Positions 57,501 to 64,000 of a stretch of 64,000 bases of DNA are shown one piece after another. The notes beneath the pieces were generated by a model, which did no database searches, was not told the origin of the DNA, and saw only the letters and a list, made by a program, of their open reading frames with translations. Origin of the DNA: Mesorhabditis belari (lineage: Eukaryota > Nematoda > Chromadorea > Rhabditida > Rhabditidae); NCBI GenBank assembly GCA_958450365.1, contig CAUEEP010000667.1:455001-519000 (forward strand), in the 5' to 3' direction. Each line of letters opens with the position of its first letter. The first letter of the stretch is position 1. Both the position numbers and the translations under genes were made by a program.

Positions 57501-60500
57501 TTCCCGAAAATTCGCCGTTGCATCACTCCTTACACATCCGCGCAAAATTTGCATATCCGAAAAATATCGCGATTTACAACACATCCAAGGGAGAATTAAA
57601 ACCTAAAAAAATTAGCATTAAAAATTTTTAGCACAATTTACAACACAACCGAAGGAGGGTACAACAAAGCAATTTTTGAAAGGGTCCATTCAAATATATC
57701 TTCGGTTTGGATTTCGCGGCCAACCTTAAACTCCGCAAGATATGAAGAGAGGTGGTATCGGTCGGTTCCATGATACAATAAAAATCGATGAGATTTTTTT
57801 ATAGAAAACGCCTCCCGTTCGTAGGGTTTTTTTGTTTTTGATTAGAATAATACATGTACACTTTATTTACAAAAATTAATTTGAGGTTCAGCGTAAAACA
57901 AAAAATTAAATGACAAAACTACTAAAAATTATCCTAAAGACTGGTTGCAAAAGTCTTGCAACATTCTACAGAAACATCAAAAATTAATATTCAATCGGTC
58001 CACCTTTTGCCAAAATCACTTCATTAAGTCGTTTAGGCATTCAGTCGACTAATTCGTTAAGAATTGCTGGTCGAATTGAGCTCCAAACTTTTCGTATGTA
58101 GAACCATAAGTCAACTTTTGTGTGAAAGTCTTTTCCTCGTAACTTTGTCTTCACGGAAGCCCATAAATTCTCAATAAGGATTAAATCAGGCGACATAGGG
58201 GGAACATTGACCAAAAAAAACTATTAAGGGCACCATCCAGGGAGATGAGCTTTTCCTCCATTTGAGAGATTCACCGTGCGACCCATCATGAGCTTGCTCT
58301 AGTGAACCGGCGAATTGTCCTCGAAACCATCCAGGAGCCATGTGATCCTGAGCAAATGGAAGTAGACATCCTTCTAGTATTTCCATATACCGGCAAGCAT
58401 TCATGGTTGACTGGACGAGGACGAGCGGACCTGCCAGATTTTTTTGTCATCGCCCCTAGAAAAAGACAAATTACTGCATGTATTAGAAATAAGGCTTACC
58501 AAAACACATGATTGATCCTCCGCCAGCTCGCATTGTAGGTCGCACATATTTGAGGAGTCTTTGCTTTCCAATGGGTCGTCTGATCAAGTGGTTTCCTTTT
58601 GGAGAAAAGATATCCACTTTTGTTTCATCGACGACAATCGCGTTGGCCCCATCCTGCTTTGTCTAACTTTGGTACGTCCTGGCGAATAAAACCCATTGTT
58701 TCCTGTGGCCTGCGGTCATCAAAGGCTTTCGTACAGCCCTCCAGCTATACAGTACTGCTTGAGTCAATCATCGAGAAACGGTCCATCGAGTGATATCCTT
58801 GTTTGCAACATCCTTGATCAACCGAGCTCCCTCAGTTGATGTCATGTTCGGATCCTTCTTGGAAGACCTCATGAGTATTCGATCCTCTTTTGCTGTTGTT
58901 CTTCTTGGCCGTCCTTTCTGCTCTCTTCGGTGCATAAATCCAGTTGTTTTTGCTTTTGAAACAATGCGAGAAACGGTCGAAGGATCGCATTTGAAGAGAT
59001 CGGAGACAACAGCTCGAGAAATTCCTTTTTTTTCTTGCTTTCATGATTTTTTTTCTTTTTCGGGAGTCGTCAAGTAGATACCTGGAATCTGAAAAAAAGA
59101 AAAATTAGTATAAATCAATAAATTTGAAAACAATAAAAATGAGAAAAGAAAATCTTGCAAGACTTTTGCAACCAGTTTTTAGGATAATTTTTAGTAGTTT
59201 TGTCATTTACTTTTTTGTTTTACGCTGAACTTCAAATTAGTTTTTGTAAATAAAGTGTACATGTATTATTCTAATCAAAAACAAAAAACCCCTACGAACG
59301 GGAGGCGTTTTCTATTAAAAAATCTCATCGATTTTTTTGAAAAAGTGATGTTGCAAGACTTTTGCTCGGTACTGTACTTCTTATTCCGCCACTTTGCAGA
59401 TCCCCAGAGTTTCTTAATCATTTATGTGTTGATAGTTAGATTCTCAGGGTTGAGAAAGTTGTAGGAGTGGTTGACGGTCGCATGATAATATTCCGGGGCA
59501 TAACTTTTATACCCGCGCCAGCAGTCAGTATATACTGCTGGACATAATTTTAAAGGCGGTCGAATTTTTACGTTTTTTTGGAAAATATTGAATATCCAAT
59601 AAAATTGCCCTTTACACTTCATTACTATCATCATTACTATTCTGGAAGGAAAACAAAATCTACAAAAAGGGCTCGACGAGCAATCATTCGAACGGCCTCA
59701 AACTCAACAACAACCTCGTCAAAAATCAAAGCAGATCTGAATCTGGGAGCCTCCTCAAGGACAATTCGAAGAGTTCTATCAAAAAGCAAGTTGATTGCTC
59801 ACAGGCGCATGCAAAAAGCCCCCTTTACTACGCTGATAAATCAAAAGAGGCGGTTGGACTTCGCAGACAAGAACTGGCGAATTGACTGGAGCTTAGTAAG
59901 CCAATTAAATTTGTGCTTTATAATTTTTCATTGCTTTAGATCGTTTGGTCAGATGAAAAGAAATTCAATTGTGATGGGCACCATCCCGGTGGTCGCTACT
60001 ATTGGCACGACCTACGTAAAGACCAACCGCACTTTTCGCGGAGAAACTTCAAAGAAGGAGGATTGATGTGCTGGGCGGCCTTCTCATCGACCGGACGGAT
60101 CAAATTGGTTTTTGTGCCAAAGAAAATGAACTCGAGCCAGTATCAGTTTGTGCTTCGACGATCTCTACTTCCCTTCTGGAGCCGCAATCGTCATCGAAAT
60201 TTGGTGTTTATGCAGGACAATGCCCCAATTCACGCAAATCAAAGCACGACAGCTTGGCTCCAAAGGAAGGGAATCCCACTCTTGGACTGACCAGCCAATT
60301 CACCGGATTTGAATCCGCAAGAAAACATCAGGGGCTATATGGTCAGAAAGATTTATGAAGGAAATAAGACTCATGGGAGCGCCAGCCAGCTTAAAAAGGC
60401 AATTATTAAAGCCTGGCGGACCGTCGATCAGAATTCTCGTTGATAGCCTTGTGAGAAACATGGACAATGGATTTTTCCAAGTAATTCAGCGTCACGGAGG

Positions 60501-63500
60501 TCCAATCGATTCTTGATTTGTTAATTTTTATCAGTTATTGCTCATTTTGTTACAATTGTTAACTTTTTTTCAAATGCATTTAAAATTATGACCACTTGCC
60601 AGAGGCACTTTTTCAATAAATTTGGTTTTTCTTTAAAGGTTCCAATTATCTTCTGAATTTTTCCAGTTATACCTGCAAAATTATGATAGTAATGATGTTT
60701 AAAAGACAATTTTATTGTATATTCTATATTTTCCTAAAAATCGTAAAAATTCGACTGCCTAATGTCCAGCAGTGTAGTTCGTCGTCCCCGGTGCGGTGTG
60801 TTTCTTGATTTCCCGCAAAAACGTTTCGGCGGTTCTATCCTTGACTTCAACCAAAAAAAACATGTGCCGGTTTCTCTGCACAGACCTCCAAAAATCCATT
60901 GTTGAGGCCATCAGTCCGTAGTTGTTTTTTCCTTTCGAAAACAAGCTATCGTCCACTTCGACAATCCGTCCAACTCCTCCGATTTGCTGGATTAGCTTTG
61001 ACTGTAGATACTCAACACACATTTGTCTCATGAAGCTATTGAAGTCGGTCGTAGGGTTCTTGTCCATCTCTAGCTCGTCTCCACAAAGACGTCCTAAAAA
61101 AGTTCACGTGTCCAAAAATAGAGGAAGCGGATGATTGTCAAGGACGCAAGTCGGCAACCATCGAACCAGGATCCACAACGGAGGCCACTTTCTGATCGAC
61201 ATTCGTCCTTGTCACAACGAAACCGGGCTTTTCCTTCGGATAACTTCATCGCATGGGCACATGGGACGGGTTGTGGCGGGCATGCTTTTGAATTGAAAAA
61301 GACAATCGCATTATCTTCGCTGTGTGGAAGGGAGAACATCACAAATAACCACGGAAGTAGATCAGAATAAAATGAATTTTCCCCTCCTTGAAGCATCCTT
61401 TAGGTTTCATTCAAATTTTGCCGAGATTCAAAGGGATTGATGCAAGAAGTGAACTTTTGGGGATATGAAGGGAAAGTAAATATAAAGGGACAAATTTGAA
61501 GTTGTTACCAATGCATAGTTTACAAGCTAATATCTAACGATCTAACTATGAGGTGCGCAAATTCTAAACTCTGATTTCATGCAATCGCATTGAATTTCAA
61601 TGCCATTCTCTATTGATGTTTCTATTGGTGTTTCTATTTTCGTTTCAGTTATGCTACGAAGTCGATGAAAAGTACGATGGTGAGACCCCAGCCCATTACG
61701 CCGCCAGAGCCAATCAAGCAGACATAATCTCAAAACTAATTGAGCTCGTAAGTCACTCTTGTCGCTCCTGAAAACTTTATGACTAATTTGAGAACGCTAA
61801 GAATTTGTTCTGTAAAAACAACCAAGGAATGACTCCGCTTCACTTGACCGCACAAGTGAACGCTTGGGAAAGTGCTGTGGTAAGGGGTGAGCCAAAAAAA
61901 CGAGAATGAAAAATTCATTACAGCGGTTCCTCGACTACGGAATCGAGCGCGGAATCTCTGCCAAAGAGTTGTGTTTTGAAGAGAATGATCAACGGGAGAA
62001 TTTATTGGCAATCGCCTTCGCCTACAATCATCCGACGTATATTACAGTAGATCATTCCACTTTTCTGTTTTCTCTATACTCTCAGTTTAGAAATTGATCG
62101 AGAAAATGGAAAAAGATGTCGGCTGCGATGAGTAAATAGCAATCATTATCGGTAAACATAGAATCTTTTAGTTTCGATGCAAGCCATACAAGTGCAATCC
62201 AGAAAGCTATTCAGTGTGGCTCAATAGAGGGGTTACAAGTAAATGTTTTCTATGTTATTCAGCTAGAATCATATATAACACGAATTTCAGGACTTGCTTC
62301 AAGGAAAAACTCTGAGAAACACTATAAAATTGGTATCAAACAAAATAAAGTAAAACTATTTAGTAATTTAGGATGAAATCTTGGAGGAAGAGAATGAGAA
62401 CGGAGAGTCGGTGTTGCATTTCGCTGCAAGGAGTGGATGTCTTAACGTGGTATGTGTGTGAGAGCACAACTTGAGCAAGAATATTTTCAGGTTGAGGAGC
62501 TGTTGAAAAAGAAAGTAGTTCGTCAAATCCTCAATGCGACGGCTGCCGGAAATCGAACGCCACTTCATGTTGCTGCTAGAAATGGTTTTTTTTGTAAACT
62601 CTTTCTTAACAGAATAAAAACTTTTCTTAGATCATGCCAAAATCTGTGAAGTCCTTCTCCGGAAAGGAGCCAACCCGTATGCTCGAGCCAATGGGATGAC
62701 TCCTTTTGATTTAGCAATAACGGTTGGTAAGCGACAGGAACTTCTGACCAGGAATCACTTCAGATGGGCAGCTTGAACAGTGCTGAAGTTCTTCGAAAGT
62801 ACTGCAGTGTCAACGGAGAGCGTGAATGCAAGTTCGTGCAGAGAGTGGCCAAAACAATTCTTGTTGACGAAATTTCAGAATGTCTCCACTGCACTATGCA
62901 GCGGCCAGTGGCAAAATAGAAAGTGTGCATTATCTCCTCGATTCCGCAAATGGAAAAATTGATCTTGGTAATTATGGATTCTGAATCTGAACACAAATTG
63001 TGAAATTTAGCCAAGGTCACAAACGACGTAACGAAGAGAACGGCTCTTGACATTGCAATTGAAAAAAACAATGAGTGAGGCCTACTATTCAGATTCTGAA
63101 TATTTTAATGATTATTGAATAACAAAAAAAGTTTAAGAGATGTAGCCAAAGAGCTATTATCACACAAAGATTGGCGTCTTCTAATGGACAAAATAAGATT
63201 CGTCTTCTCTGATGAAACAAATAAGGTTGAAATTGGTTCCCCAAAGGTTGTTTTTCGATGTAAAAAATCAATCTATGGCATTATTTTTAAATTTAGACCA
63301 AACGAGAGGAGATCTCTGAAGAAAAGAGGAAACTTGTGACACCAATGCGACTGCTCATCGACAAATTTCCCAAATTGGCGGCGGATGTCATGAACAAGTG
63401 CATCGATCCGTGAGATTTGCAAATTCCCAGATGAATGTCAAAAGTTCAAATTTAGAGATCAGGCTAAGAAGGAGATCTGCTACGATTTTACCCTGATAGA

Positions 63501-64000
63501 CGATTCTTACGTTGTCGAGCAAGAGATTGGTGAGATGAGAGAAACAATAGGGTTTTTATCTAAATACAGATGGACAAACGATTCTCAAAGCCGGCTACAA
63601 CAGCGATGGCTCTGTCATCAAAGAAGCGAATTACTTCTTTGATGACAGAGCTAAGAAGAGGACGCGACTAATGGAAGAACACCCACTAAGACTGATGGTT
63701 CTTTCTTTTCTGGTTACATTACGCTTTTTATCATCATTAGGCGAAATCACGGAGAAAAGATACAAGGAAGTTGCTGGAGCATGAGTTGGTCACCACTTTT
63801 CTTGAGTATCGTTGGACAAATGGTGCGCGAAAAAACTACTTGCTTTTTTGTAAGTTTCTTGTGAGAGAATAGTTAACTACAATTGTTTTTAGCCTTCGTT
63901 CCATTTTGCCTTTTCTTCTTTTGCTATATCCTCATGTTTGTTTTTATGCTCGGCGATCAATTTGTTGATTCAAAAGGTCCTACTTTTTTAGTACTTAGTG
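54522..64000 (+). CDS. TRPA-like ankyrin-repeat channel gene, copy C (runs off the right edge)
   Basis: Start MPDVIVKG at 54522. Exon 1 54522-54600, exon 2 54666-54736, exon 3 from 54778; further exons include YGNTFLHYLARSE (about 55520), NNDGVTPLKILVERGFSEIV (about 55650), DNGHLLHLAASVGN (57030-57102), YDGETPAHYAARANQ (61649-61747), NRTPLHVAARNG (about 62555) and the pre-membrane EEHPLRLMVLSFL (about 63680). The intron 57103-61648 is expanded to 4.5 kb by a Merlin, a Tc3-like and a Tc1 element. Another intron carries a solo-LTR-like insert. The window ends before the membrane domain. It is an inverted copy of A and B. A possible in-frame stop after the acceptor near 55125 (TTAAAGATG) needs checking. 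Confidence 0.8.
55867..56347 (-). mobile_element. Solo-LTR-like insertion, private to copy C
   Basis: A 481-bp insert flanked by CACGT on both sides (55862-55866, 56348-56352); copy A has a single CACGT at the same place. The 5-bp duplication and a minus-strand AATAAA near 56165 suggest a solo LTR. It lacks clear TG..CA ends, so the class is uncertain. Confidence 0.55.
57776..59374 (-). mobile_element. Tc1-like transposon, private to copy C
   Basis: Flanked by TA (57774-57775, 59375-59376); the A and B copies lack it. The right end reads ...GCTCGGTACTG, while the left end has lost about 40 bp of its terminal repeat after CA. Minus-strand transposase pieces: AVVSDLFKCDPSTVSRIVSK, GRPRRTTAKEDRILMRSSKK, VVDETKVDIFSPKGNHLIRR (first Asp), IENLWASVKTKLRGKDF (third region) and ILAKGGPIEY near 57990. 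Several stops. Confidence 0.87.
59533..60774 (+). mobile_element. Tc3-like transposon nested in Merlin copy C (longest copy)
   Basis: Ends TACTGCTGGACATAATTTT and CACTGCTGGACATT are flanked by TA (59531-59532, 60775-60776). The plus-strand transposase lacks the first helix-turn-helix but keeps SSRTIRRVLSKSKLIAHRR, an apparent 46-bp intron (59897-59939), IVWSDEKKFNCDGHHPGG (first Asp), GLMCWAAFSSTGRIKLVFVP, FMQDNAPIHANQSTT (second Asp) and SPDLNPQENI (Glu). A TGG-to-TGA stop and a one-base shift near 60435 break it. Confidence 0.88.

Larger units (their letters stand above)
57484..61490 (-). mobile_element. Merlin transposon, copy C, with nested Tc1 and Tc3-like elements
   Basis: Left end GGTACTTTCCC at 57484 follows GGATTTTC, the inverse of copy A's target duplication. 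The right end is mutated in the same way as copy B. Minus-strand transposase pieces: 61396-61094 (CDKDECRSESGLRCGSWF), 61067-60759 (GRIVEVDDSLFSKGKNNYG, first Asp), then after the Tc3-like insert IDCWRGYKSYAPEYYHATVN near 59500. Confidence 0.85.

Overview
The window looks like nematode nuclear DNA. Protein-coding exons are small and are joined by introns of about 40-65 bp with GT..AG ends. DNA transposons of the Tc1, Tc3, mariner, pogo, Merlin and hAT types are everywhere. A spliced-leader sequence one base off canonical nematode SL1 (46913-46934) lies about 110 bp from a truncated 5S rRNA on the opposite strand, which is the SL1/5S arrangement known from nematode 5S repeats. There are no bacterial-style operons, CRISPR arrays or riboswitches. 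Species cannot be named from sequence alone.

Layout. (1) 1-10.5 kb: copy A of a TRPA-like ankyrin-repeat channel gene (minus strand, leaving the window at base 1), its upstream flank, and a chain of transposons. (2) 10.5-18 kb: deletion-derivative mariner, a fold-back, a pogo-like element, a small putative secreted-protein gene, an inverted exon duplication and a truncated CR1/Jockey-like LINE. (3) 18.2-27.7 kb: a minus-strand gene that appears to encode two tandem, diverged pseudokinase units, with a three-level nest of transposons in one intron, a mariner in another, and a fold-back element with tRNA-like boxes. (4) 27.9-39.0 kb: copy B of the TRPA-like gene, the most complete one, running from the N-terminus through ankyrin repeats and six membrane segments to the C-terminal tail. 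(5) 39.0-45.1 kb: truncated flank repeats, a fourth partial channel copy D fused to a mariner, then a Tc3-like element. (6) 45.2-49.5 kb: a small membrane-protein gene with a partial direct duplicate, and the SL1/5S relic between them. (7) 49.5-64 kb: copy C of the channel gene on the plus strand, with the same flank as copy A in inverted order, leaving the window at base 64000.

Copies A, B and C all carry a Merlin transposon in the same intron, and inside that Merlin the same Tc3-like element. The nest therefore predates the gene duplications. Later insertions are private to one copy: a mariner in B, a Tc1 and a solo-LTR-like insert in C. The other copies serve as empty sites, so many element boundaries and target-site duplications can be read directly. 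Most transposases are broken. The host genes recognisable here are the TRPA-like channel family, the tandem pseudokinase gene, a short secreted protein and a single-pass membrane protein.
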